Shown piece by piece: positions 27,428-38,127 of a stretch of DNA of 64,000 nt. Source of the DNA: an uncultured Lachnospiraceae bacterium (GTDB taxonomy: Bacteria; Bacillota; Clostridia; Lachnospirales; Lachnospiraceae); assembly GCA_947630025.1 (NCBI GenBank), contig CANRFZ010000001.1, positions 62,001 to 126,000 on the forward strand, given 5' to 3'. Made by a program: the position numbers and the translations under genes. The notes beneath the pieces were generated by a model. It did not search any database and had not been told where the DNA came from. It saw only the letters and a list, made by a program, of their open reading frames with translations. Each line of letters starts with the position of its first letter. Within the stretch, counting starts at the first letter, position 1.

Positions 27428-27800
27428 CATTGTCTCCTCGTTTCTTCTCTGTCCTGCGCGCCTGCCTGCCCTCGCATAGCAGGCCGTTGTCCGGTCTGCA
27501 GACCGCACGGCATCATGAAAACTGCCTTTTTCTACAGGTCTTTTCTTCCATCTTTCTTCCTCCCTGATCAGATTTTTGTATACATACAAGGGATTCTTTC
27601 AGAGCGGAAATGCAGACTCACAGAATGGCAGGCAGAACTGCCGGACTTCCCGGATATATTTAAATATTATGGTATCATATACATAGCAGAATTGCAACAG
27701 AATTTCCAATGATATTTATTTGGTATTATGGTTATGTTTGCGCGATATTTCATCATTTATTTCGGGAAGCACAGCTGATAGCTTTCCGCGAAGCGGCAGA
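27428..27800. other. Intergenic region, 27.4-27.8 kb
   Basis: 373 bases without a convincing gene. It contains the ribosome site and promoter of the gene at 26150 and an AT-rich stretch around 27650-27760. The frames through it lack ribosome sites and look like chance. Confidence 0.5.
27669..27697 (-). promoter_or_regulatory. Promoter of the BNR-like protein gene
   Basis: TTGCAA (27692-27697) and TACCAT (27669-27674) are 17 bases apart, with TGA immediately before the -10. This implies a leader of about 235 bases. Confidence 0.4.
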
Positions 27801-28586
27801 TCAGGCATCCTTCCTCGTCCTGCCGCCGCTTAATCTGCCGCCAAACCCTCCGGCTGCAGCCGCAAGCGACATCACAAAAATCAGGGCGGCTGCCGGCAGA
27901 AACGGAAAAACAGAAAACGTCCTGCCGCCGGAGCCGGTCGTAAAATCGTGCAGAGAGCAGGATACCAGATAACCGCTATAGCAGTACGGGTATAGAATCC
28001 ATGCGGGCGTGGCCGAGACCAAAACACCCGGAATGACCAAGAGCAGATTCAGGCCCACAGAAAACAACGGCCTGTCCAGCAGGACGGTAACGGCCCACAT
28101 GGTCGCCGTGCACGGCAGCATCGTTAGAAACAGTCCCGCGCACCGTTTCACCAGATAAAAGAGCGGAATCGTTTCCTCCACTCTCATTGTGCCTGTGGCC
28201 ACCGTTCCGGCGGCTAAAAATACCACGAAGAATACAAGCGTCTCCAGGAACAGATAAAATACCAGCACGCAGAATTTGGCCATGGAGAGCGCACGGCGGC
28301 TAACCGGCAGAGTCAGCATTTTCAGAATACCGTTGTTACCTGTCTCCCGCCCTGCAATCACCGCGCAGACCACAACCATGGAAAACGGCAGCAGATAGTA
28401 GGCATAGAGCAGCGCGCTTTGCATAAACATGGCAGGCCATGCGGCGGTGTATTCCGGCGTAAAGTACCGGCTCAGGCTGGCGACGCCGGAGATGACGACC
28501 AACAGCGGCGCTATAAAGAGCAGCGGCACGATTTTCGACCGTTTTATTTTCCGAAATTCCATCTGCAGAAGTGTAAAAAAGCGCAT
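27801..28586 (-). CDS. ABC-2 permease, lantibiotic-immunity type (second)
   Basis: A 261-residue membrane protein with six predicted helices, opening with a cytoplasmic helix (MEFRKIKRSKIVPLLF) typical of the MutG/NisG-like permeases. It is the third gene of an ATPase-permease-permease set, as in nisFEG, mutFEG and bcrAB-type exporters that remove lantibiotics or bacitracin from the membrane. It follows the first permease by 18 bases. The GGAGG is 12 bases upstream of the ATG. Confidence 0.8.
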   Translation of the reverse strand: MRFFTLLQMEFRKIKRSKIVPLLFIAPLLVVISGVASLSRYFTPEYTAAWPAMFMQSALLYAYYLLPFSMVVVCAVIAGRETGNNGILKMLTLPVSRRALSMAKFCVLVFYLFLETLVFFVVFLAAGTVATGTMRVEETIPLFYLVKRCAGLFLTMLPCTATMWAVTVLLDRPLFSVGLNLLLVIPGVLVSATPAWILYPYCYSGYLVSCSLHDFTTGSGGRTFSVFPFLPAAALIFVMSLAAAAGGFGGRLSGGRTRKDA

Positions 28587-28604
28587 TGTATCTTGATTCC
28601 TCCC

Positions 28605-29333
28605 TTACTCATAATGTGATTTTTCTGTCAACCAAAAGCCCATACAGAGAAATACCGCGGTTTCAACGATGGCGGCTATGACAACCGCGATGTCCGGTTT
28701 TGCATTCATGGCAGCCGCAGGCTTTAACATCACAACGAAAGGATGGAGCAGAAACAGGGGCTGCTCTGTGTCTGCAAACGCCATGCCGGTCAAAAACCCC
28801 GCCACGCCGACGCCTAACGGCACCCACATATTTTGAAGGCAGGACGCCAGCAAAACCATAAACGACAGGACAGGCATAGCGGCAAGGAAGACGTAACCTG
28901 CAAATCGGAGCAGCGTACCCAAGACAAAAGCGCCCTGCGGTAAGTCTGTCCTGCCGATCCACAGGAGCGCCAGATTTTGCAGCGCTGCGGCTGCCAAAAG
29001 CAGCATCGACAAAATCAGAAATCTGCAAAAATACACTGCCCCGGCGCTGACGGGAAGCGCGGCCATCTTTTTGGCGGCGCCGCCCTGAAATTCCATGTGG
29101 CAGACCATACAGGCGGCGGTTATGATGCCGAACAGATTGAAAACCGTCATTATGCCGCAAAGCTGCGTCAGCAGAATATCCATCGGCGCAGACGGCAGGC
29201 TTAGCAGCGTATCCTTTCTCAGATGAAACACAAGAAACGCATAGACCGCGCCCAAAACGCCTGCCGAGGGGAATACAAGAAACACACCCGTCCGCCTTTC
29301 TTTCCTAAGTTCTATCACAAACAAACGCATCAT
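28605..29333 (-). CDS. ABC-2 permease, lantibiotic-immunity type (first)
   Basis: A 242-residue membrane protein with six helices, of the MutE/NisE-like group: FVIELRKERRTGVFLVFPSA at the start and MEFQGGAAKKMAALPVS as the coupling segment. The open frame runs up to 29489, but the ATG at 29333 overlaps the ATPase stop in ATGA form and gives the normal length. It works with the gene at 27801 and the ATPase at 29330. No bacteriocin precursor gene lies nearby, so a resistance role is likelier than self-immunity. Confidence 0.82.
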   Translation of the reverse strand: MMRLFVIELRKERRTGVFLVFPSAGVLGAVYAFLVFHLRKDTLLSLPSAPMDILLTQLCGIMTVFNLFGIITAACMVCHMEFQGGAAKKMAALPVSAGAVYFCRFLILSMLLLAAAALQNLALLWIGRTDLPQGAFVLGTLLRFAGYVFLAAMPVLSFMVLLASCLQNMWVPLGVGVAGFLTGMAFADTEQPLFLLHPFVVMLKPAAAMNAKPDIAVVIAAIVETAVFLCMGFWLTEKSHYE

Positions 29334-30148
29334 TCGGCCCTCCGTTTTCCGGCGGCGTTGTCCTGCTCCACCATGGCAAGGAACACATCTTCCAGCCGGA
29401 CGCCGCCCGGTTGAAGATACGCAGCAGCCCCGCCGTCCGCAGACTTCCCCAACCCGCCCGCGGGCTTCCCCTGCCCGCCAGCATAACACCGCAGTTCCTC
29501 CAAACTGCCCTCAAACAACAACCGGCCATGATTCAGAATGCCGACGTCGTCCGCCATGCGTTCTATCTCGGAGAGCATATGGGAAGAAATCATAACGGTG
29601 CAGTGGTAACGTTCCGGCAGCGATTGGATCAAACTGCGGATTTCATGAATGCCGGACGGATCAAGGCCGTTGGTCGGTTCGTCCAGAAGGAGAAGCGGCG
29701 GCCTCCCCAGCAGCGCCCCGGCGAGCCCCAGCCGCTGCTTCATGCCCAGCGAATATTTTCCCGCCAGCCGGTTTCCCGCCTCGGTCAAACCCACCAGTTC
29801 CAAGGCATCGTCCACCGTGTCTTTGGGCAGTTCCAGAATCCGGCGGAGGATATCCAGATTTTCCCGCCCGGTCAGATTGGCATAAAAAGCCGGCGACTCA
29901 ATCAGAGAACCGATTCCTTTCAGGATGGCGGTCCGGTCTTCCGGAAAATGTCTGCCGTCAATGGAAAAACTCCCTGCCGTGGGAGCGGTGATGCCCAATA
30001 ACATTTTCATGGTGGTAGACTTTCCCGCGCCGTTGGGCCCGAGAAAGCCGTATATACTGCCCCGCCGAATATGCAGGGATACGCCGTCGACGGCGGTAAA
30101 CCTCTTGTATTTTTTTGTCAGCCGCTCCGTAGTGATGATATTGTCCAT
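29330..30148 (-). CDS. ABC transporter ATPase, BcrA/NisF type
   Basis: A 272-residue ATPase with Walker A GPNGAGKSTT, signature YSLGMKQRLGLAG, Walker B LLLLDEPTNGLD and the H-loop ISSHMLSEIERM. The C-terminal region carries a Gly/Ala-rich loop (AGGQGKPAGGLGKSADGG). ATG at 30160 is in frame, but AAGGA lies directly against it; the ATG at 30148 is likelier. It drives the two permeases downstream and is divergently transcribed from the two-component system at 30324. Confidence 0.9.
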   Translation of the reverse strand: MDNIITTERLTKKYKRFTAVDGVSLHIRRGSIYGFLGPNGAGKSTTMKMLLGITAPTAGSFSIDGRHFPEDRTAILKGIGSLIESPAFYANLTGRENLDILRRILELPKDTVDDALELVGLTEAGNRLAGKYSLGMKQRLGLAGALLGRPPLLLLDEPTNGLDPSGIHEIRSLIQSLPERYHCTVMISSHMLSEIERMADDVGILNHGRLLFEGSLEELRCYAGGQGKPAGGLGKSADGGAAAYLQPGGVRLEDVFLAMVEQDNAAGKRRAE

Positions 30149-30231
30149 GTGCGTTTCCATTCCTTTCTTTTGTTCTTATCTCGCCCACGCTTCTATCTTA
30201 CCCCGCCGCCCTGACAGGAACTTTGCCGCTG

Positions 30232-30253
30232 CCTTACTTTTACCTTACTTTTT
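30232..30253. promoter_or_regulatory. 11-base direct repeats, probable response-regulator site
   Basis: CCTTACTTTTA (30232-30242) and CCTTACTTTTT (30243-30253) stand head to tail with an 11-base period, one helix turn. This fits binding of an OmpR-type dimer. They lie just upstream of the response-regulator promoter and in the divergent region facing the ABC genes. Confidence 0.55.
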
Positions 30254-30263
30254 CCCTAAATGC

Positions 30264-30292
30264 CTGCAAAAGAAATATGGGTATGATACAAT
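30264..30292 (+). promoter_or_regulatory. Promoter of the response regulator
   Basis: TACAAT (30287-30292) with TGA just before it gives a strong extended -10. The -35 region (CTGCAA, 17 bases away) is poor, which suits an activated promoter with the direct repeats above. Confidence 0.5.
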
Positions 30293-30323
30293 AAGTGCAA
30301 GCTCAGACACAAGGAGAATCACA

Positions 30324-31025
30324 ATGCAATCTTCCTATCTGCACAAGAAAAAAATTTTACTGGTAGATGATGAGCCGGAGCTTCTTTCTATGCTGCGGTC
30401 ATTTCTCACGGCGGACGGCTTTCGCAGCGTTGTGTCCGCCACGACCATGAAGGACGGACTGGCAATCGCCAGATCTGAATCCCCGGATTTGGCCATTCTG
30501 GACGTCATGCTGCCAGATGGAGACGGCTTTATGCTGATGCAGCAGATCCGCACATTCTCCCAAATGCCGATTATCTTTCTGACGGCGCGGGATGAAGCGG
30601 CTGACAAGCTGGCCGGTCTTGGTTTGGGCGCCGACGACTATATGGCGAAACCTTTTCTCCCGCAGGAACTTCTGCTCCGAATTTACGCCGTTATGCGGCG
30701 GTGCTATAAGGAAGATACTTCTCTGATCGCGCTGGACGACTGCACGGTTGACCTAAGCCGGGCGCAGGTGGTAAGAGAAAGGGAAGTGATTTCTTTGACG
30801 GCCAAGGAGCATCTTCTTATAGAAACGCTGGCCCGTAACGAAGGAAAAATCGTGACGGTAGACGCCCTGTGCGAAGCCCTCTGGGGCGATAATCCTTTTG
30901 GATATGAGAACAGTCTGAACACCCATGTGCGCCGCATTCGGGAGAAAATCGAAAGAGATCCGTCAAAGCCTGTCTCTCTCATTACGATCAAGGGATTGGG
31001 ATATAAACTGAACACAAGGGAGTAA
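30324..31025 (+). CDS. OmpR-family response regulator
   Basis: A 233-residue regulator. The receiver has KILLVDDEPE, the phosphoacceptor aspartate in LAILDVMLPDGDG and the KPF switch lysine. The C-terminal winged helix contains LTAKEHLLIETL and HVRRIREKIERD. The ATG at 30324 follows AAGGAG; a longer frame from 29925 lies opposite the ATPase gene and is not used. Three bases separate it from the kinase gene. It probably activates the divergent drug-resistance transporter. Confidence 0.93.
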   Translation: MQSSYLHKKKILLVDDEPELLSMLRSFLTADGFRSVVSATTMKDGLAIARSESPDLAILDVMLPDGDGFMLMQQIRTFSQMPIIFLTARDEAADKLAGLGLGADDYMAKPFLPQELLLRIYAVMRRCYKEDTSLIALDDCTVDLSRAQVVREREVISLTAKEHLLIETLARNEGKIVTVDALCEALWGDNPFGYENSLNTHVRRIREKIERDPSKPVSLITIKGLGYKLNTRE

Positions 31026-31028
31026 CGC

Positions 31029-32390
31029 ATGAAACCGTATACAAAATATCTTTCCAAATGTCTGGCAGCTTTTGCGGGTGTGGTTCTGCTCCTGCTCGTC
31101 AGCAATCTTCTGGCGTTTGGCGGAACATTCTGCGGAATGATTGCAGAAGATTACGGAACCTTTTCTCCGGCCCGGATGCTGGACAATATTTCCGCGCAGG
31201 CGTCACCGGACGGCATAGCGCGGGCTGCCGCCGGACAACTGCGCGATGCGCAGATCTGGGCCGTCTACTTGGACGAAACCGGGAAGGTATTGTGGAAGGA
31301 GAATGCGCCGGATGAAATACCGGATTCCTTTTCCGTCCCGGACGTCGCCGCCTTTGCCAAAGGATATCTCGCAGATTATCCGGTCTTTATCCGAAACACA
31401 GACGGCGGAATGCTGGTATTGGGCTATCCGAAAGGAAGCTATACAAAGCTGCCAGGCAACTATCTGTCAACGCGGTCAGTGCGGAGGCTTCCGCTTTTTG
31501 CCGCGGCAGTGCTGGCCTTTGACCTCGCCGCCCTGTTTTCCGCCTATTTTTATTCCAGACGAAAGATCGTCCGAAGCACGGAGCCTGTGATCGCCTCCAT
31601 CGAAATGCTGGGAAACGGAAAACCCGCCGCTCTCACGCTCCGGGGCGAGCTTGCGGGCGTGGCCGAGAGCCTCAACAGAGCCTCGCAGGTCATCGCCCGG
31701 CAGAACCAGGCGCGGGCAAACTGGATCAGCGGCGTCTCCCACGATATACGGACGCCTCTTTCGATGATTATGGGGTACGCAGAGCTGATTGCCAATGATA
31801 GCGCCGTGAACGGCGACATCCGTAAAAAAGCGGAAATCATCGGCCGCCAGAGCGTTCAGATCAGAGAACTGGTACAGGATCTGAATCTTGTATCGCAGTT
31901 GGAATATGAAATGCAGCCCGTCCAAAAGACAACCGTCCACATGGCCGGACTGATGCGCACCTATGCGGCGGACTTATTGAACGGCGGGCTGCCGGTGCAA
32001 TACACCGTAGAGGTCAAAATCTCTCCTGCCGCTGAAACGGCGACCGTCTCGTGCGACGCGCGTCTGCTGACAAGAGCCGTCAACAACTTGGTACAGAACA
32101 GTATCCGGCACAATCCCGGCGGATGCGACGTGGTGCTCGGCCTCGGCTGCACGGCAGACAAGGTAATGCTCTGCGTGGCAGACAACGGCATAGGTCTGTC
32201 CGCCGACAAACAAAAGGAACTGAACGAAAAGCCCCACTATATCGAGAGCGCGGACGACCGTCTGGATCTGCGGCACGGCCTGGGCCATGTTCTCGTCCGG
32301 CAGATTGTCAAGGCCCACAACGGAACCGTGCAGATAGAGAGCGAAGAACAAAAGGGATGTAAAGTGACACTGACGCTGCCAAGAGGATGA
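31029..32390 (+). CDS. Sensor histidine kinase of the resistance module
   Basis: A 453-residue membrane kinase. Helix 1 (about residues 12-35), an extracellular sensor of about 115 residues and helix 2 (about 150-172) are followed by a HAMP-like linker. HisKA has GVSHDIRTPLSMIMGY (phosphoacceptor His), and the ATPase domain has NLVQNSIRHN, DNGIG and GLGHVLVRQI. A real sensor domain is present, unlike the very short loops of BceS-type kinases. GGGAG lies seven bases before the ATG. Confidence 0.93.
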   Translation: MKPYTKYLSKCLAAFAGVVLLLLVSNLLAFGGTFCGMIAEDYGTFSPARMLDNISAQASPDGIARAAAGQLRDAQIWAVYLDETGKVLWKENAPDEIPDSFSVPDVAAFAKGYLADYPVFIRNTDGGMLVLGYPKGSYTKLPGNYLSTRSVRRLPLFAAAVLAFDLAALFSAYFYSRRKIVRSTEPVIASIEMLGNGKPAALTLRGELAGVAESLNRASQVIARQNQARANWISGVSHDIRTPLSMIMGYAELIANDSAVNGDIRKKAEIIGRQSVQIRELVQDLNLVSQLEYEMQPVQKTTVHMAGLMRTYAADLLNGGLPVQYTVEVKISPAAETATVSCDARLLTRAVNNLVQNSIRHNPGGCDVVLGLGCTADKVMLCVADNGIGLSADKQKELNEKPHYIESADDRLDLRHGLGHVLVRQIVKAHNGTVQIESEEQKGCKVTLTLPRG

Positions 32391-32504
32391 GGGTGGTCTG
32401 GGCTCCCTTCCCATTCCATAAGACACTGCCCTAAGTCAAAAACCTGCAGCCCGTATGCGCTATTTTTAACCGGCATACTTGATAAATATTGCCTGCGAAC
32501 AGGG

Positions 32505-32521
32505 CGGACGGCCCGCTTTTT
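32505..32521 (+). terminator. Possible weak terminator after the kinase gene
   Basis: A short GGGC/GCCC stem is followed by GCTTTTTT about 115 bases past the kinase stop. The stem is only four pairs, so this is a low-confidence call. Confidence 0.3.
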
Positions 32522-33667
32522 TCACCCGTTCTCTCTTTTTGTAACGTCAATCCGTCTCTGGTGCTCCATCACACTCAAATATTCACTATGCCTACAGTTA
32601 CTTCCCAACGATGCAATATCATCCGATGTCAACTTATTTTTCCACACTGTATACATAAAGGAAAGCTGGTCTCTCTGTGCGCCGTTATTGAACTCTCTCC
32701 ACCACTCCTCCATGATCTTGATACAGACCGGATTGTGATGTTCTCTTGCAAGCACTCCCATTTCAAGCAATCCAAAATGTATGGGCATCCCCTCCCGAAG
32801 ATATCTCTCCATTTGTCTGCAGACATCTTCCGCGGCGGCAAGACGGTAATTCACGACTGTCATCGATTCATAAAAAATACAATCCCGCGTGGGATGCCTG
32901 AAAGCCGAAATACCCGATTTACTTTTTTTGATAAAAGAGGAAACGTCTTTTCTGATCGCGATATTCCCATCCACATACACCGAATAGTCATACTCCGGGA
33001 ACAACAAATGCGGGTGCATCTTAATATATCTGTTCTTCTTAAGCGGCGACGTAATCTCGCCCGGGATCACGCTGCGCGCCGGAATCCACTGATAACTCCC
33101 CAATTCCTCCGGTTTCTCATCCGAGATAAAATAATAATCGATATTGGGCGGACTGACCTCCGGAAGATGAATATTATCATACCCGCCGAAAATCCCTGTG
33201 TAGACAGCAATTTTTTTATCCGGCGCCGTCTCCTGAACTTCCGCCAGAGAATTGCCGTTCGGCTTCCTATGGAAAACGCTCGGTACAGGATATGTCTGAA
33301 ACCAGCGGATCACTTCCATGTACCTCTCGGAATAGTTGACAATAATATCGTCAAAAAAATCCACAAAATCTTCGATCCGCTCGAAGCCTTTGCTTCTGAC
33401 GTCTTTTTCTACGGCTTCGTAATGGGTATTCAGTATCCCTATAAAAATAAGATAGCGGCTTTTGTCCTCCACGCCGCAGGGTTCCAGACAATAGCAGCCG
33501 TCGATGATTTCCTGATGATGTTTTTGCGCGTCATTGTCAAAAAAACAGTCTGCCGTTATGCCGCAGCGCTTCAAAATTTCATACATCGCGACGCCGATTT
33601 TTCCCGCGCAGAAAATAGCTATTTGATTTCCTTTTTTACGCCAATTCTCTAATGCGTTTAATGTCAT
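32522..33667 (-). CDS. DUF616 / TOD1-like glycosyltransferase
   Basis: A 381-residue protein. The first 120 residues resemble a nucleotide-binding Rossmann fold (IFCAGKIGVAMYEILK). The second part matches the DUF616 glycosyltransferase domain: IAVYTGIFGGYDNI, YYFISDE, NRYIKMHPHLLFPEYDYSVY, VDGNI (metal-binding acidic residue) and FRHPTRDCIFYE. Such proteins decorate surface glycans. It stands alone between two operons and is clearly AT-richer than its neighbours, suggesting transfer. ATG at 33667 is preferred over 33697, although neither ribosome site is strong. Confidence 0.8.
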   Translation of the reverse strand: MTLNALENWRKKGNQIAIFCAGKIGVAMYEILKRCGITADCFFDNDAQKHHQEIIDGCYCLEPCGVEDKSRYLIFIGILNTHYEAVEKDVRSKGFERIEDFVDFFDDIIVNYSERYMEVIRWFQTYPVPSVFHRKPNGNSLAEVQETAPDKKIAVYTGIFGGYDNIHLPEVSPPNIDYYFISDEKPEELGSYQWIPARSVIPGEITSPLKKNRYIKMHPHLLFPEYDYSVYVDGNIAIRKDVSSFIKKSKSGISAFRHPTRDCIFYESMTVVNYRLAAAEDVCRQMERYLREGMPIHFGLLEMGVLAREHHNPVCIKIMEEWWREFNNGAQRDQLSFMYTVWKNKLTSDDIASLGSNCRHSEYLSVMEHQRRIDVTKRENG

Positions 33668-33827
33668 ATGGCCTGCATTCCTTATCTGTATGCGCATTCT
33701 GTGCGCAGTGATTCTCGTGACGCCGCTCTCTGCCGGCGATTAGCCCGCTTGTCTTCCTTTCTATTGTATGATGTTCCCGCCTCTTTTGCAAGCCAAACAA
33801 CGCGCGTGCTCCCTCTCATGTTTCCTC

Positions 33828-36735
<2,908 letters not shown>

Positions 36736-36772
36736 TTAGTATGTGCGCAGGGGCATCGTTCTATTCGCTCTG

Positions 36773-38107
36773 CTATTCGTTGCGGATGGCCGCCAGAGGG
36801 CTCAGCTTCATCGCCCGTCTCGCCGGGAAAAATCCCGCCAGCATACCGACCAGCACGGCGAACACCAGCGAAAGCAGCGCCAGCCAAACGGGGATATAAG
36901 AAATCCCGCCGGCGTACTCCTGCACCGAGGCGGCCAGCCTGTTGATAATCACCGACAACGTGTAGCTCAGCGCCAGACCGATCGCGCCGCCGATAAAGCC
37001 GATAAAGCCGGCCTCCAGCAGAAACAGGCTCCTGATATTCCGCAGATCGCAGCCCAGCACTTTCATGACGCCGATCTCCTTCGTTCTCTCATAGATGGAC
37101 ATCATCATCGTATTGGTGATGCCGATCGCCGCGACGAAAAGCGATACCGCGCCGATGCCGCCCAGCACGAGCTGAATCGTCTTCATCTCCTGCTGCCCCG
37201 ACTGCACCCACTCCGCGTTGCTATACGCCTGATAGCCCAGACTCGTCAGGTAGTTCTGCACTTCCATTACGTGATCCATGGAGTCCACGTTGACCAGAAG
37301 CTCGTTATAAAAGATCTCCTTGTACGGTTTGCCGGTCTTGGTCGAAGGCTGGCCGGGGATCACCTTATTCTTAAAAATCTTTTTCAACTGCGGGAGCAAC
37401 TGCTCGAGATCGCACTGCGTATACCAGCCGTACTGCGAATAGCCTTCCTCGTTGGGCGCCTCCACGCCGCAGGCCGGGATCAGGTACTTCTTCGGGGCCG
37501 GCGTGACCGTGCCGTCCTCGCTGGGGTACATGGACTGGTAGTAGGCATCCGTGTCAAAAATGATAAAAATCGGATCGTTCATCAGGTCGATATCCGGCAG
37601 AATACCGGTCTCATAATAGGAGCTGCCGCCCTTCGCATTGTAGAAGTCCTGCAGCACCTGGCAGCCGTAAAAGAACGTCAGTTCGTCGTCCTCCCCCGGA
37701 AGCCTGCCTTCCGCCACCTCCATGCCCATCTGCGGGAAAGCCTCCGCCGGCAGCGCCTGAATCTGCAGATAGCCCTGATAGGCGCCGTACTTGGCCAGCG
37801 CCGAGAGAGACAGTTCGGGCCAGACGGAATCCACGTGCTCCAGCGCTTCGATCTCCTGCACCAGCGCGTCGTCCAGACGTATCTCCTCGCCGTTCTCATT
37901 GTTCCACGATTCATATACGGTGATCTGCGTCAGACTGCCGTAGGACTCATACTGCTGCATGATGGAGCGCGTCAGGCCAAGCCCTAAGGACACCATGACC
38001 ACGATCGACGCAACGCCGATCACCACGCCCAGAACCGTCAGGATCGTCCGCACTTTTCTTTTCCAAAGGTTACTGCTGCTCATGCGCAGCAAGTCAAGGA
38101 ATTTCAT
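36773..38107 (-). CDS. MacB/FtsX-type ABC permease (YtrF-like)
   Basis: A 444-residue permease with one N-terminal helix (RTILTVLGVVIGVASIVVMVS), an extracellular MacB core of about 240 residues and three C-terminal helices with the FtsX motif (YERTKEIGVMKVLGC). It partners the LolD-type ATPase encoded two genes upstream. Mechanotransmission-type MacB systems move no substrate across the inner membrane themselves. In Bacillus ytrABCDEF the last gene is the same kind of permease. Confidence 0.9.
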   Translation of the reverse strand: MKFLDLLRMSSSNLWKRKVRTILTVLGVVIGVASIVVMVSLGLGLTRSIMQQYESYGSLTQITVYESWNNENGEEIRLDDALVQEIEALEHVDSVWPELSLSALAKYGAYQGYLQIQALPAEAFPQMGMEVAEGRLPGEDDELTFFYGCQVLQDFYNAKGGSSYYETGILPDIDLMNDPIFIIFDTDAYYQSMYPSEDGTVTPAPKKYLIPACGVEAPNEEGYSQYGWYTQCDLEQLLPQLKKIFKNKVIPGQPSTKTGKPYKEIFYNELLVNVDSMDHVMEVQNYLTSLGYQAYSNAEWVQSGQQEMKTIQLVLGGIGAVSLFVAAIGITNTMMMSIYERTKEIGVMKVLGCDLRNIRSLFLLEAGFIGFIGGAIGLALSYTLSVIINRLAASVQEYAGGISYIPVWLALLSLVFAVLVGMLAGFFPARRAMKLSPLAAIRNE

Positions 38108-38127
38108 AATCCGCCACTCCGCACCGT

